Positions 11,889 to 24,842 of a DNA stretch of 64,000 nucleotides are shown piece after piece (the first letter of the stretch is position 1; each line of letters opens with the position of its first letter). The position numbers were made by a program, and so were the translations under genes. This stretch comes from Cristatella mucedo (Eukaryota; Bryozoa; Phylactolaemata; Cristatellidae): positions 935,001 to 999,000 of the forward strand of contig WPIO01000017.1 in assembly GCA_009760855.2 (NCBI GenBank), given 5' to 3'. The notes beneath the pieces were generated by a model, which worked only from the letters and a program-made list of their open reading frames with translations, was not told the origin of the DNA and made no database searches.

Positions 11889-12539
11889 TTAATAGACGCT
11901 TTATTTGATCAAGGCAGCTCTTTCCAACCAGCGCATTTCGACATATTGACAAAGGATTGGCATGCTTAATTATTCTACTCGGGCCCAAGGTCGTCGGAAA
12001 ATGGAAAGAAGAGCAATGACAATGCTTATGGCATCCAGAAAGCTCTGCTGGCCGCTGGGGTGCTGTAGTGCTTGAAAGTAAGAATCGCTGTGAGAGATAA
12101 CGAGCAAGGTAAACACGAAAAGGAGCGTTTGAGGATGACCATTCGATGCTACTGATGTCTTTCTTGATTTACGGCCGACTGATCATTCAGTTTGTATAAC
12201 ATGTACACTGGAGACGTATGGCTTCGCGGTTCGAGTAACAACAGGATCTCGATTGGTGAAGCCCTTCTTCGACTCGAAAAGCCGCCCGCGGCTTTACAGC
12301 GTCGATATTTTAATTCATTACTTAGTTGTCGGTGCTGACGCTCAACTTTGACATTCGAAGTCATCCTCGCACCAATAGAGGCAGGTTCACTGAAAGTCAG
12401 CTGCCACGATGACAACCAACCGCGCTAGTCGTCGATACATGTGCAATCTAAAGGGGGTACGAAAGCAGTGCCTCTACGGACAAGCGAGGGATAATTTTGA
12501 ATTCAGTTACATTCTTCCTCAAAGCATTGGCATTAGTTA
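10886..12539. other. Unassigned apart from a (TA)n run
   Basis: Several self-complementary ACGTACGT cores occur at 10965-11080 (CTACGTACGTGG, GCACGTACGTGG). No coding or transposon signal was seen. Confidence 0.45.
11850..11885. repeat. (TA)n microsatellite
   Basis: About 17 uninterrupted TA units. Confidence 0.97.
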
Positions 12540-12622
12540 TAATAATGTTATTACACGTGTATAGCGTCATCAGAGAACTTAATCTATTTCTCAGCTCTTT
12601 ACATATGCTGTAAAGGAAGCAT
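12540..12622 (-). mobile_element. LINE-A tail, part 1 of a copy split by a LINE-B fragment
   Basis: Reverse complement of the LINE-A tail hairpin and the adjoining 3' UTR. It breaks off at GGAAGCAT and the matching 3' UTR resumes at about 12956, after a LINE-B piece. Confidence 0.8.
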
Positions 12623-12955
12623 TATGCAGAAGCTTTAGCTCTGCAGGTCCTAGACTGTGGAACTCGCTTCCACAATTCTTACGCAATGACAACAAACCCC
12701 CCCTGCTGCCGACTATGGCTAATCCTTTTCAGCGGTCCTGAGCTGCTACTTCCATGCTACTCACTACCTCAACTGCTCTGCTGACTCTGCCATGCTTTCC
12801 ACTTTCTGTTTGTTGCGTGAGATGAAGTCTTTGGCTACCGAATGCACACCGAAAGCCACTTAGGCTGTGAGTGCTCTACATAAAACTCTTCTGCGTAACA
12901 CCCATATAGTCTTTATGACTTTGTGGAGTTACAGACGGAGATACATCACATGATG
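12623..12955 (+). mobile_element. LINE-B 3' end nested in LINE-A
   Basis: Plus-strand LINE-B C-terminal extension (reading SSAGPRLWNSLPQFLRND with frame errors) followed by its 3' UTR, ending in GTGGAGTTACAGACGGAGATACATCA. It lies inside a minus-strand LINE-A 3' UTR, so LINE-B was still moving after that LINE-A insertion. Confidence 0.85.
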
Positions 12956-13412
12956 GAGTACTATTGGTAGCATGCTCAATGTCAACAAGCAAAACATGGT
13001 TAGAGGTGACATGTATAGGGTCAGCTGCACTTAATGCTGTGATAAACAAACGCATTTTTAGATTCTTTTTTAATGTCAAGTCAGAGGATGTCGTGACATC
13101 AGTCGGAAGTGAGTTCCAGGCTTTGGGAGACTACAAACTAAAGGCACAATGTCCAAAAATTCGAGGTTCGTAAGAGGTGTAGCTAAACGATTTCATTCAG
13201 AAAAGCGGGTGGTACGATGCCTAGCCTGGCGAGGGAGTAGATCTATTAGGTAGGCTGGAGCCAAAGAATGAATGGACCTAAAAGTGAGTGACAGAGCCTT
13301 GAAGTCAATGCGCTGCTTGACTGGGAGCCAGTGCAAGTCAGCTAGAAGTGGTGTGATGTGGCAACTTCGACACTCACGACATGCAAACCTAGCTGCAGAG
13401 TTTTGCACCAAC
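12956..13412 (-). mobile_element. LINE-A, part 2 of the split copy
   Basis: Continuation of the interrupted LINE-A on the minus strand: 3' UTR, then C-terminal extension codons ([54 protein letters not shown]). It is 5'-truncated at about 13412. Confidence 0.87.
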
Positions 13413-14208
13413 GGTCACCAATGGAGGTCTAATTATAGGGTGTTATCTATAGGCCACTGGTTTTGTTTGGATACCTCGGGCTCCCCTAGCGATCCCTTCG
13501 AGGGTTGGCATGATAAATAGCGCAAGAGACAGTGGGCCGTCGTCTTGGAGGTGCTCTACATGTGCTAAATCTATATCGTCAGCGGTTTGACGTGTGCTCT
13601 ACACGTGCTAGCTCTATGTAATGTAATGTATCTCCTTCAGTAACACCACAAAGTCATAAAGACCATGTGGGTGTTACGCAGGAGAGTTTTGTATAGCGCA
13701 CTCACAGCCTAAGCGGCTTTCGGTACGCATTCGGTACCCAACAGACTTCGTCTCACGCAACAAAGAGAAAGTGGGAAGCATAGCAGAGTTAGGAGAGCAG
13801 TTGAGGTAGTGAGTAGCATAGAAGTAGCAGTTCAGGACCGCTGAAAAAGATGTGCCATAGTCGGCAGTTGGAGAGTAGATGTCATTGCGTAAGAATTGTG
13901 GAAGCGAGTTCCACAGTCTAGGACCTGCAGAGCTAAAGCTTTTTGTCGCCAACTGTCTTTAAGCGGAGGAATGGGACAGCTAATTTATTGTCCACACAGG
14001 ACCTGAGGGCGCGAACAGGCTGAAACTGATGCAGCAGTTCAGCTAGGTACGAAGGAGCCAAGCACTGGCGGGCCTTGTGGGTCAGCGTAAGAACTTTGCT
14101 CTGTATCCTTTGCTCAACCGGCAACCATCCTAGCTCTTTCAGCAGAGGTGACATGTGCTCAAACCGCTGGGACTTGAAGACCAGCCTTGCAGCCATATTC
14201 ATAGTCCG

Positions 14209-15363
14209 CTATAGTGGCATAATAGCTTTCTTTGGTAGCCCAGCCAAAAGGGAATTACAATAATCAAGCCGAGACAGAACTAAAGAGCTAGTTAAATTTT
14301 TTACAAGCCACTGTGGGAGACAGCTTCTAATCTTGGATAGGGATCGGATGTGATGGCTAGCTGTAGAGGCAGTCTTCTGAATGAAGCTCTTGAAATTGAG
14401 GCAGCTGTCGAACACGACACCTAGATTACGAGCATGTGGTGAAGGTCGCACAATAGCATCACCTATTAGAGCAGCAAAGCCTTTTAATCCAGTCACACGC
14501 TTAGGGTGTCCTATGAGAAGCAGTTCGGTTTTATCGTCATTTAATTTCAGGAAGTTTTCCGACATCCAGGATCGAATGTCGGCAAGGCAAGCATTCAGTT
14601 TCTCAGTTGCTGCAGCAGATTCCGACGGTTTAAATGACAAATACAACTGAGTATCGTCAGCATAGAAGTGATATCCTATTCCATGGGCCTTAATCACTTT
14701 TCCCAGAGGTTGCGTATAAATGGAGAACAGCAAGGGACCGAGTACAGACCCTTGAGGGACTCCACAGGTGACCCTTCTCATGTCTGAGACCTGACCCCCA
14801 CACGACACGGATTGAACACGATCAGACAAGTATGATTTAAACCACGCCAGTGCTTCGTCTGCCAGACCGATCGTCGTTCTCAATCGTTCAAGCAGAACTT
14901 CGTGATCAATGGTGTCGAAGGCAGCAGACAGATCTATCAGAGCTAGGGCAGTGACATTCCCGTCGTCGTTGCCACGTAGAATGTCATTGTTAACACGGAG
15001 GAGAGCAGTTTCAGTGGAGTGCTGCCTCTTGAAACCTGATTGAAATGTTTCTGACATTCCATTATTTTCAATATGTTCAACTAGCTGCTTAGCAACAATT
15101 TTTTCAAGAATCTTTGATAAGAAAGGAAGAAGGGAAACTTGGCGATAGTTTGCAAGGACCTCTGTGTCTAATCCAGGGTTTTTAATAATAGGTCTAACGA
15201 TTGCCGATTTGAAGGACTTGGGGACGACCCCTTTTCCCAAAGAAGCATTAAAAATCTTGGTTATGGCAGGGCTAAGTTGGTCTGCAAGTGAAGACCACAG
15301 AGATGAAGGTATAGGGTCTTCAGGAGACGAGCTCTTTTTGCAAGACCTTATTAAGGCAGCCAC
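14209..15363 (-). pseudogene. LINE-B reverse transcriptase domain
   Basis: The longest open frame in the window, 384 codons, is the RT core of the LINE-B copy. Fingers/palm motifs run in order: [20 protein letters not shown] (71-90), FQSGFKRQHSTETALL (107-122), LSAAFDTIDH (145-154), GVPQGSVLGP (201-210), catalytic FYADD (233-237), LKLNDDKTELLLIG and [15 protein letters not shown]. The catalytic residues are intact, yet the frame is cut off from the endonuclease and the C-terminus by stops and frameshifts. It is therefore a relic, not a host gene. Confidence 0.93.
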
Positions 15364-15976
15364 ATCACAGGCAGAAACATCGGAGAACCTTTAAAGAAAG
15401 GTCACAGGTTGAGGAATGGCGATTGCTTTGGTCGGAGGGGCTTAATGGAGGCACGAATGTGCACAATTTTTTCAGTAAAGAAGGCTGAAAACTTTTCGGC
15501 TGAGCCCTTAATATCTGGGGAGTCAGACCTGGCAGCATTGGCCAGTAAATGGTTTACTGTCTTATAAATCTGTTTAGTGTCCGACTGGCAGGAATTCAGT
15601 TTTCTAATGAAAAAAGAAGCCCTGACTTTTTTAAGCTTTCGGGTGTAAACTCGAAGGAAGTCTTTAAAATTGACTAGGTCTGCCTCAGACCCCGATTTCT
15701 TGAAACGACGTTCCAGCCTGCGCTTAACACGGCGCATCTTAAGGAGTTTTTTGTAAATTGAAAGCAATCTCGACGACTTTGAACACGGATAGAGCGAACG
15801 GGAGCATGCTTGTCAAGAGCACTCCTGAGTGTCATGTTCATCGCATCCGTGAGGGTATCGTGGCTGCCGGTCGAGTCTGAATGCAGATCAAGAAGGCCTG
15901 CATCACAAACAGATTTAAAAAACTTGTCCATGTCAATGCTTTGTAAGTTACGTCGTTAGGCAAATTCGACATTGCT

Positions 15977-16722
15977 CTACACGTACGAGGGAGAAGGAAC
16001 AGTAAACGAGACCAAACAATGATCTGAGAGGGTCAGTGGGCATACCACAAAGTCAGTGGGGAGGACATCCTTAGTGATCACGAGATCTAGAATGTGGCCA
16101 CCGACGTGGGTGCTATGATTAACGTGTTGGGCCAAACCAAAATTCTCCAGAAGGTCAAGAAATGAGCGTACCTGGCTGTTGCTAGGGTTGTCGACGTGAA
16201 TATTGAAGTCTCCTACAATCAGTAACGGTCTGTCACACACAAATATTTTAGCGAGGAACTCTGAAAACTCCTCTATAAACAAGTTTAGACAGCCAGGAGG
16301 TCGGTATATCGCAACGGTGAGAGGCATTGTCTTTGATGAAGACCTGATAGCAACCGATTCAAACGATGACCCATGCGAGAAACTGCACATTTTTATAGCC
16401 AAACGACCCCGCCACCAACCTTGTCAGAACGCATGGACTGATAGAATGAGAACCCGGGTGGGGTGGTCTCGGAAATACAGCTGTTGGAAGAAGGCGTCAT
16501 CCAGGTTTCGGTAAGCAGAAATGCATCTAGCTTCTCCTGGACCACCTGATCGCGGATAAGTAACCCCTTGGTTTTTAGCGAGCGGACATTTAGTAGGCGG
16601 AATTTAAGAGGCTGTCTAACAACTGGGCGACGGCGATGAAGTGGCTCGTATTCTCTAGCGTTTGCGTCCGGCCCGGCGGACGCTGGCTCTTCGAGCTCTA
16701 CTTTTAGAATCTCAAACCTCAC
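15977..16722 (-). pseudogene. LINE-B endonuclease domain (frameshifted)
   Basis: Two overlapping frames, split near 16400, together give the exonuclease-endonuclease-phosphatase fold of CR1/L2 elements. Visible are LNVRSL (start of the fold), FLLTETWM (catalytic Glu), AIYRPPG, VGDFNIHVD (Asp/Asn/His) and the terminal SDH catalytic motif. This domain nicks the genomic target. The one-base frame break between KVGGGV and the next block disables it. Confidence 0.88.
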
Positions 16723-16764
16723 TGCTCTTTAATCCAGGATGGAAGCCATTTGTCGAAAGACAGT

Positions 16765-17395
<631 letters not shown>

Positions 17396-18257
17396 CAGAC
17401 AGGCAGCACCCAGGTATTTCGTCTTGATGATCGTTCCACTATATAGTGTCAAAAGCTACCAGTATAGCCCTACAGTGCTTCATCATTGCAGGCTTTCAGA
17501 CCGCAAGCCCTTGAACAATCTTTAGACTAGTTATATTTCTATCCACTACTTAAAGCTCTCGGTCGCAGCCGAAGGCGCTCTCTCTGGTTACTTTGATTAG
17601 AGAACCAAAGCAACTTTATAGTCGATCCAAGACTGATGGAAGAGCCGCTTGAATGACGCCTCGACGTTCACGAAAAGCCGATATATTGATGCTATGGATA
17701 CAAAAGCTTGATAGGTGACTCTTACTACGGAGATGAGCTCTTTTTCCTTGATGCAGGAATGCTCAAAAAATGCCAGACCCTGCCGAGCTACGGAACACTA
17801 AGATTTAGGCATCCGATCATCTGACTCCTATCCCTTCCAGGGAAATCTGCGATTCGTTGGCTCTGGCAGACTCACTCCCACAAGCCTACTAGCTCCTTCC
17901 AAACTATACTCGGGCGAACAGATACACTTATCTGACCTGTATGTCACCGGTATACATGCCAAAATGTTGAATAAAAATGACACGATTATTAATTGACTCA
18001 AGAAGCTGTTAGATACAATTCGTCTGTACCTGCGAGAATTCGCAGAAAAAATCGTTTTAAAAACGTAAAATGTTGAAGATACAATCGTAACAACTTTTTC
18101 AAATATTCCGAAAAGTTTGTGAAGGAATAAAAACTATTAATTTAAATTTTTACTTATTACTCATTTTTACTTATTTATTTTTACTAAAAACTAAATTCAC
18201 AACTTAATCGTATATTCCAGCTATCAGAGTGCATGTAACAGCAACAACATATGCACA
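17396..18257. other. Unassigned, AT-rich toward the end
   Basis: No open frame of note. TTTTTACTTATT-like short repeats are at 18140-18190. Confidence 0.5.
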
Positions 18258-18390
18258 TTGGACTAAGGTATTCAGGTGCTCACTTTTGACGACCGAGGTC
18301 ATGGGCTAGAGCCGTGCGGCATACATGATTCGTCTATATAGAGATTAACTTCCCTTAGGGTGCTATACAATGATTTATAAATATTGTATA
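18258..18390 (+). mobile_element. SINE-1, diverged
   Basis: Plus strand: GGACTAAGGTATTCAGGTGC, GGGCTAGAGCC (B-box-like), TATATAGAGATTAACTTCCC, TTAGGGTGCTATACAATGA. Confidence 0.7.
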
Positions 18391-18426
18391 CATTACTTAT
18401 TACATTATTTCCATGATATTTTTGAC

Positions 18427-19487
18427 ATAATAATAATAATAATAATGCACTTGATAAAGCGCCCTCAGAGAACTTAATCTCTTTCTAGGCGCTTTACATT
18501 TGCTGCAAAGGGAAATGCAATTAGAAGGTAAGTAAAATCATGCTTGAAAAACAAACAACATGAACAACATCGTTAGGGGTGACATGCACAGGGTCAGCAT
18601 GCAAATGTGGTTAGTGGCAGCATGCACAGTGTCAGCACGCATAAGCACGTGAAGGACGAATCAAAGGGACCCACTAGATGCTGTCCTAAATAGGTGTGTT
18701 TTTAAGTTCCTTTTAAATGTGGTCAAGTCAGGGGATGTTCTGACGCAGGTCGGGAGGGAGTTCCAGGCTTTGGAAGCATACGAACTAAATGCACGGTCTC
18801 CAAAGGATTTAAGGTTTGTACAAGGTATTTCTAAACTGTTGGATTCCGAAAAGCGGGTGGTACGATGCTTGGCCTGATGGGGGAGTATGTCGGAGAGATA
18901 GGCTGGACCCATAGAATGAAGGGACCTAAAAGTGAGAGACAAAACCTTGAAGTCAATCCGTTGCTTGACTGGTAGCCAGTGCAGGTCGACGAGAAGTGGA
19001 GTAATGTGGCAACTGCGACGCTGACGACAGACAAGCCTAGCTGCCGAGTTTTGCATCAGCTGCAATCGCCTGATCGCACATGCCGGTAGGCCAGCTAGCA
19101 GTGAGTTGCAGAAGTCGAGACGGGATGTCACGAATGCATGGACCACCTTGGACGTGGTATCATTATCTAAACAAGCCCGAATGTTAGCAATGTTATGAAG
19201 CTGAAAATAGGCAGATTTGACTGTGGAGCTGATATGGTCGTCTAACGAGAGGTCGCTTTGGAATATGACACCTAGATTTCGAGCTGATTCGACAGGAGAT
19301 ATGCTGGCAGAGCCAATTTTGAGCGTCAGCCTTTCCAATCTCTGAATCACACTGGGTTTTCCCATAACTAGTAAGTTAGTTTTGTCATTGTTTAGTTTTA
19401 GAAAATGTGCTGCCATCCATGTGCGGATGTCATCAATGCAGGCAGCAAGTGAGTTGAGAGAATTTGAGGGGCTCGAAGGCTGGAAGG
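18427..19487 (-). mobile_element. LINE-A, young 5'-truncated copy
   Basis: Minus-strand copy holding the last part of the RT and the C-terminal extension as one uninterrupted 251-codon frame (19416-18661; FLKLNNDKTNLLVMGKPSV to [14 protein letters not shown]). It has a 3' UTR, the stem-loop tail and (ATT)n at 18427-18446. Similarity to the 23-24 kb copy ends at about 19487, which marks the 5' truncation. The near identity of the two copies suggests recent activity of this subfamily. Confidence 0.92.
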
Positions 19488-19885
19488 GATCGACACGGAA
19501 CTACAGACTCGCGGGTCTGCGGACGCGAGGATGGGCTCATGAAATTCAAAGTTATATAGGTAGATAACTGTACTGCTGAGGTGTTTAGCAAATTCGTGCT
19601 TTCAAGCGTTGAGCTTCTCCACAAATGTGCGGTTAGATACATTACCCAAGTTTTGTTTGACATGCTTTAAAATATAAACTTTTAGGATTTCCTTTTATTT
19701 ACGACAGATAAGGGAGATTAAATATACTGTAGACTCTTATAATCAGAGACGTAAGCATGTCAGAGAAATCTACCGGCTCACTGGTAAATTCTCCCTGTTT
19801 TGTTCGAATATGCGTCTTTAACGATATCAAGGACAGGTTTTGCTTTTAGTTTCTAATCTTCCATTTTACACGTGACCGCCTAAAT

Positions 19886-20236
19886 CAATGATCCTCCGCT
19901 TAAAGATCGCTGGTGACAGAAGCTTCAGCTCTGCAAGTCATAGACTGTGGAACTCGCTTCCACAGTTCTTACGCAACGACAACTACTCTCCTGCTAGCAA
20001 CTATGGCTCATCCTTTTCAGCGGTCCTGAGGTGCTACTTCTACGCTACTCGCTACCTCAACTGCTGTCCTGACTCTGCTATGCTTCCCACTTTCTGTTTG
20101 CTGCGTGAGACGAAGTCTGTTGGCTACCGAATGCGTACCGAAAGCCGCTTTGGCTGTGAGTGCGCTACACAAAACTCTCCTGCGTAACACCCACGTGGTC
20201 TTTATGACTCTGTGGAGTTACAGAAGGAGATACAAT
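19886..20236 (+). mobile_element. LINE-B 3' end, short copy
   Basis: Plus strand: ILRLKIAGDRSFSSASHRLW, then NSLPQFLRND and the codons to the LINE-B stop. The 3' UTR follows, with GTAACACCCACGTGGTC...GTGGAGTTAC and the terminal AGAAGGAGATACAATG. It is one clean open stretch of 99 codons, relatively young. Confidence 0.88.
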
Positions 20237-22560
20237 GTCAAGGATGTCTTCGATCGTAGCGAAATGACTACCAATAACGGACTATTGTTTTCCCGCAGTT
20301 CTCCCTCTGAGACAGGGCAAAGGTCGCTTTCGGTGCTACGCAGTCGCTACCGATGTACAGGTTGGGCAGCTTTTAAGCTCTGTAGTCGGCTTGTCGTAAA
20401 ACCTGTCGGGCTTTTGCATCGTTGGCAGGCTTCAGCGGCCTCAGGACTTTGCGAAATTAACGCCTTTCTTTTCGAGCAGTTTATTTTTATGTCTCCAGAG
20501 CAGCCAAGCTGTCTATAACCTGATGGGGCGGATTCGCTCGTAGAGATTCGGGAGCAGCTGCCTCACCACCACACCACCATTCCATTGGTTAGTTAGAGCA
20601 GCCACAATTGTTTCGAAAAAGGCTATCGAAGCTTAGCTAGCGCGAGGCAGGTTGCTCTGGTACAAGTAGCAGCTGTTGGTCGGGAAGGTGTCGGAGCCTG
20701 GCCATCGTCCGGTTTCAGCTGTCGGCCGAGGCCGAGGTTCAAAGGTTCACAATCTGACTCACCAGACTGCTTTCCAGGCCCTTCGTCGGTCATTCTCTCG
20801 CCTACCTCCGAGATGAGCTTTCGGAATTCCACAAAAAAAATCGAGTCTCCCTGGAAACTATAATGCGGTGCATATACGTTTCACGCCCACGGAGAGCCTC
20901 ATTGGTGACCGAGCGCGTGACTCAACCACTACCAATGAAAAGAAAACTTTCTATTCGCGTCACTCGTAGACGTTCGTCGTGACAGGCAACGACCAAATCG
21001 ACTCCCAGTCATTTTGCCGACGGTAGATTTCGTCGCCCAAGCCAACACCATTTGCATACTTTCCTTGCATTGCCACCTTATCTAACCTCAGAGGTTCAAG
21101 CACCTGCACCTTCTTGCAGACTACGACGCCAGATATCGCTGGAGCACATTCTTCATATCGAGCGGCTTAGGCCTCATCGCGTCTTCGACGCTTAGGAGAG
21201 CTCCACGCCTGTCTGACCTGCTCACATTTATTGGTTTCTTCTCTGCTGCTCGGTCAACAGACGCACTTGGCTGCTGCATAGCAAAAAATAGTAACCTACT
21301 TCACATGGCTATCGTGCGACTGACTATTCGTCGGTGCGGTCCGATGCTGCTGATTCGGCAAGGCCAGCCGTGACAGCAGCCGCAGTTGCAATGCCGAACG
21401 TTGCTTTTTTCGGCACCGGCCTGTGTCGTGCCGCTGGATTCAGGGCGGCGTCGTGGCGGTACTATTCAGGCGCCTCGTGGCGGCTTTCGTTCAACCCTCG
21501 CTCCGGCGTCCATCTCAGGCAGCATCGAGTGCCTTCGCTTGGTCACAGTGAGCCGTCGGCTCCTGCTAAACGAGGCGTTGCCTATCACTCACTGTCGGCC
21601 CTCACTGCCGTGAGCGGCCTCTAACGAGGTGGCTCTGAGGTTCGTGACCGATTTTAACCTTCGGTACAGTTTGCTCAGAAAAGCTTTGCGGATGAACTGG
21701 CTCACCAATAAAAACCGTTCGACAACTTAAGGGATTCAACTTCACCTTTTCGCCAGGGCCCCTTTTTCTAAATCCACTGCACAAGCGTCCGGTGTCCCGA
21801 GGTACTGAGGAAGTGCTAATTGAATTCACCACTGACTGCCTGCCGCCGCCTGGTCAATCAACTTCAATGTTATTGGAGGTTATCGGTGACAGGTTTTTAT
21901 GTGTACAACTCGGCGCACTCCTCGCAGCTGCAGATAAGCGCTTCGAAAGGGCGAACCTTTGGCGTTAGAGGGTACTGTCAGATTTCATTCAAATGTCACG
22001 AGAACCCAGTCAGGCGCTAAGACTATCGGGCAATTAAGGCCGCGGCTAATTTCAAATGCCGTATACAGTCCGCGTGCTGTACAGATGGCAGCCTTAGGGC
22101 CGCCTCTGGGGTAGACGGGCATCGGAGCAAAATGTCAGTTTCCTACTATCGCCGGCCCAGAAGCCTCTTCGATGGGCTCGCTAGCTGCCTTACCTGGCTC
22201 ACATTCAGCAGAACTGCTTGTCAACCTCAGCACCGGTCTTGTGACCCTCAGCTTTCACGCCCGGCACCTACACCATGCTTGCACACCTTTACGAGACACT
22301 ATCGCGCCAGTAAACGAAGGTTTTCAACATTGTCCAGGGTAAAACATGTTCCACACCTTTGGAGCGTGCTAGTGGGTTGCAAGGTCAGGATCGGAGCAGC
22401 GGCAAGCGGATAGCAGCCATAGCCAGCGATCGGATCTGGATCGTCTGAACATTGTGCAGTGTTCGCACTGTTCCTGTTATTACTAGCCAATTGACGTGCT
22501 CCCTTTCCAGCAAAAAATACGTTCCCAGAAATTGCCTTTGTTCCGATAGAGCACCATACA
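20237..22560. other. Unassigned GC-rich stretch
   Basis: Clearly richer in GC and CpG than the flanks. A minus-strand frame at 20832-20623 reads MEFRKLISEVGERMTDEGPG and onward with acidic composition and could be an exon or a transposon ORF1 piece, but nothing confirms it. An (ATT)n run at 22567-22600 marks an old LINE or SINE end. Confidence 0.35.
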
Positions 22561-22854
22561 AACGCCTTTTATTATTATTATTATTATTACATTAAGTTAT
22601 TATTATCAAAATTATTGTTGCGATTATCCTGCGATCCGGCTGCTTCCGTACTCAGTCCCGTGTGCAACATTTAGTACGCTCAAGCTGATTGTCTTTTTTT
22701 TACCTTCAATTGCAATCAAAATGGCAAATCACACAAACGGTTCGATACTTTCCACTTCTGTATTTGCCGCCACGGATGCACACTTTGCATTTCTCCTCTA
22801 CCATCTGCAAGCCTCCGAGGACCAAGTGTTATTATGGTGAGCCGTGTTGGCACG

Positions 22855-23012
22855 CTAGGTGAGGTGAGACGGCTGCTTTTCATGACCTCGGTCCCAAGGT
22901 CGTGATCGAGAGCAAATCCTACGGTGGCTGATTCTTTATCAACGCTGCAAACGGCGGTGACGCCCGTAAAGGCTCTTCCATCGCTACACAAAAGAGGCTG
23001 CTAAATCAGCTA
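22855..23012 (+). mobile_element. SINE-2 (tRNA-derived, second family)
   Basis: Plus strand: tRNA-like head with AAGGTCGTGATCGAGAGCAA, then GGTGGCTGATTCTTTATCAA, CGGTGACGCCCGTAAAGGCT and tail AAAAGAGGCTGCTAAATCAG, CTAG. Confidence 0.78.
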
Positions 23013-23142
23013 GTTTTTTATTTTTATTACGCACGCACTAAACTAATGACGAGCTGCTGCTAATGAGCAGCTACTGGTACGCGCTCGGCCGCCAACCATG
23101 TTTTTGTCTCACACGACAGCGTCAAAGTAGCAGGCATTGAGC

Positions 23143-23174
<32 letters not shown>

Positions 23175-24690
23175 GCACTTGATAAAGCGCCCTCAGAGAA
23201 CTTGATCTCTCTCTAGGCGCTTTACATTTGCTGCAAAGGGAAATGCAGTTAGATGGTAAGTAAAATCATGCTTGAAAAACAAACAAAATGAATAACATGG
23301 TTAGGGGTGACATGCACAGGGTCAGCATGCAAATGTGGTTAGTGGCAGCATGCACAGTGTCAGCACGCATAAGCACATGAAGGACGAATCACAGGGACCC
23401 ACTAAATGCTGTCCTAAATAGGTGTGTTTTTAAGTTCCTTTTAAATGTGGTCAGGTCAGGGGATGTTCTGACGCAGGTCGGGAGGGAGTTCCAGGCTTTG
23501 GAAGCATACGAACTAAATGCACGGTCTCCAAAGGATTTGAGGTTTGTACGAGGTATTTCTAGACTGTTGGATTCCGAAAAGCGGGTGGTACGATGCTTGG
23601 CCTGATGGGGGAGTATGTCGGAGAGATAGACTGGACCCATAGAATGAAGTGACCTAAAAGTGAGCGACAAAACCTTGAAGTCAATCCGTTGCTTGACTGG
23701 TAGCCAGTGCAGGTCGACGAGAAGTGGAGTAATGTGGCAACTGCGACGCTGACGACAGACAAGCCTAGCTGCCGAGTTTTGCATCAGCTGCAATCGCCTG
23801 ATCGCACATGCTGGTAGGCCAGTAAGCAGTGACTTGCAGAAGTCGAGACGGGATGTCACGAATGCATGGACCAACTTGGACGTGGTATCCTTATCTAAAC
23901 AAGCCCGAGTTTTAGCAATATTATGAAGCTGAAAATAGGCAGATTTGACCGTGGAGCTGATATGATCGTCTAACGAGAGGTCGCTTTGGAATATGACACC
24001 TAGATTTCGAGCTGATTCGACAGGAGATATGCTGGCAGAGCCAATTTTGAGCGTCAGCCTTTCCAATTTCTGAATCACACTGGGTTTGCCCGTAACTAGT
24101 TTGTTAGTTTTATCATCGCTTTATTTTAGAAAATGTGCTGCCATCCATGTGCGGATGTCATCAATACATGCAGCAAGTGAGTTGGGAAATTTTGAGGTGC
24201 TCGAAGGCTGTGAGGGATGAAAGCAAAGGTACAACTGAGTGTCATCCGCATAGAAGTGAAATCCTAGATTGTGCTTGACAATCACATCAGCAAGAGGGAG
24301 AGTGTAAACTGTGAAAAGAACCGGACCTAGCACGGAGCCCTGAGGTACTCCATATTTCAGAGGTACTTCAGATGATCTTTGTCCATTCACGTCAATACTC
24401 TGGAGTCTCTCTCTGAGATAGGACCTGAACCACTGCAGAGCAGTGCCAGTGATGCCCAGGCGAGATGAGAGGCGCTCTAGAAGAACTTTGTGATCGATGG
24501 TGTCAAAAGCTGCCAAAAAATCGAGCAAAACAAGCAGAGACACTCTACCCATGTTGGCATTCCTAAGTAGGTCGTTGTATACCCGAAGCAATGCTGACTC
24601 TGTGGAGTGACTAGCTCTAAAGCCGGACTAGAACTTACTAGCAAGGTGTGAGGTTTCGATAAATGAGTTTAGCTGGTCTGCCACGACCCG
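23143..24690 (-). mobile_element. LINE-A, longest minus-strand copy (RT to 3' tail)
   Basis: CR1/L2-group element read on the minus strand. The RT starts just after the region that gives FQSGF in other copies and contains LLVLLDFLAAFDTIDHKVLL, GVPQGSVLGPVLF and FYADDTQLYL. A long C-terminal extension follows: [59 protein letters not shown] and [18 protein letters not shown]. The 3' UTR ends with the stem-loop tail and (ATT)n at 23143-23172. Premature stops: a TAG replaces the Gln of FQSGF near 24628 and a TAA interrupts the frame near 24118. It is 5'-truncated at about 24690, with a SINE-1 just beyond. By eye it is about 97% identical to the copy at 18.4 kb. Confidence 0.92.
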
Positions 24691-24706
24691 TGCATTGCAC
24701 AGACAG

Positions 24707-24842
24707 ACAATAATTCATTTGGATAGCGCCCTAAGAAAAACTTAATCTCTTTTCAGGCGCTTCACGTATGCCACGGGCTCGAGCCCACGACCTCGGCCAG
24801 AGCTTGATCGGGGCGAGCACCTTAACCATTGGGCCAAATCAG
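24707..24842 (-). mobile_element. SINE-1
   Basis: Minus strand: TTTGGCCCAATGGTTAAGGT, CGTGGGCTCGAGCCCG, AAGCGCCTGAAAAGAGATTA, AGTTTTTCTTAGGGCGCTAT, AATGAATTAT. It lies immediately 5' of the longest LINE-A copy. Confidence 0.88.

Larger units (their letters stand above)
13625..16725 (-). mobile_element. LINE-B, best copy: CR1/L2-group non-LTR retrotransposon, 5'-truncated and inactive
   Basis: Read on the minus strand, an apurinic-like endonuclease comes first (about 16660-15980): LNVRSLKTKGLLIRDQVV, TETWM, LLIVGDFNIHVD, GHILDLVI, LSDHCLVSF. A linker follows (15931-15402), then the reverse transcriptase (15363-14209) with LSAAFDTIDH, GVPQGSVLGP, FYADD and FLKLNDDKTELL. A C-terminal extension (14202-13674) has SFSSAGPRLWNSLPQFL, and a short 3' UTR ends in AGGAGATACATTACATTAC. 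The endonuclease gene begins close to the 5' end, so ORF1 is missing. Breaks: a frameshift near 16400, two stops between 15977 and 15931, frameshifts near 15770 and between 15402 and 15363, a TAG at about 14207 and a frameshift near 13940. It copied itself by target-primed reverse transcription when active. Immediately beyond its 5' end lies a LINE-A fragment in the opposite orientation. Confidence 0.92.

Noticed and set aside
18661-19416. 251-codon frame as a host gene
   Set aside because: Motifs and several near-identical copies show it is the C-terminal part of a LINE-A polyprotein.
21334-21624. 96-codon frame in a GC-rich stretch
   Set aside because: High GC alone lengthens open frames; no recognisable domain.
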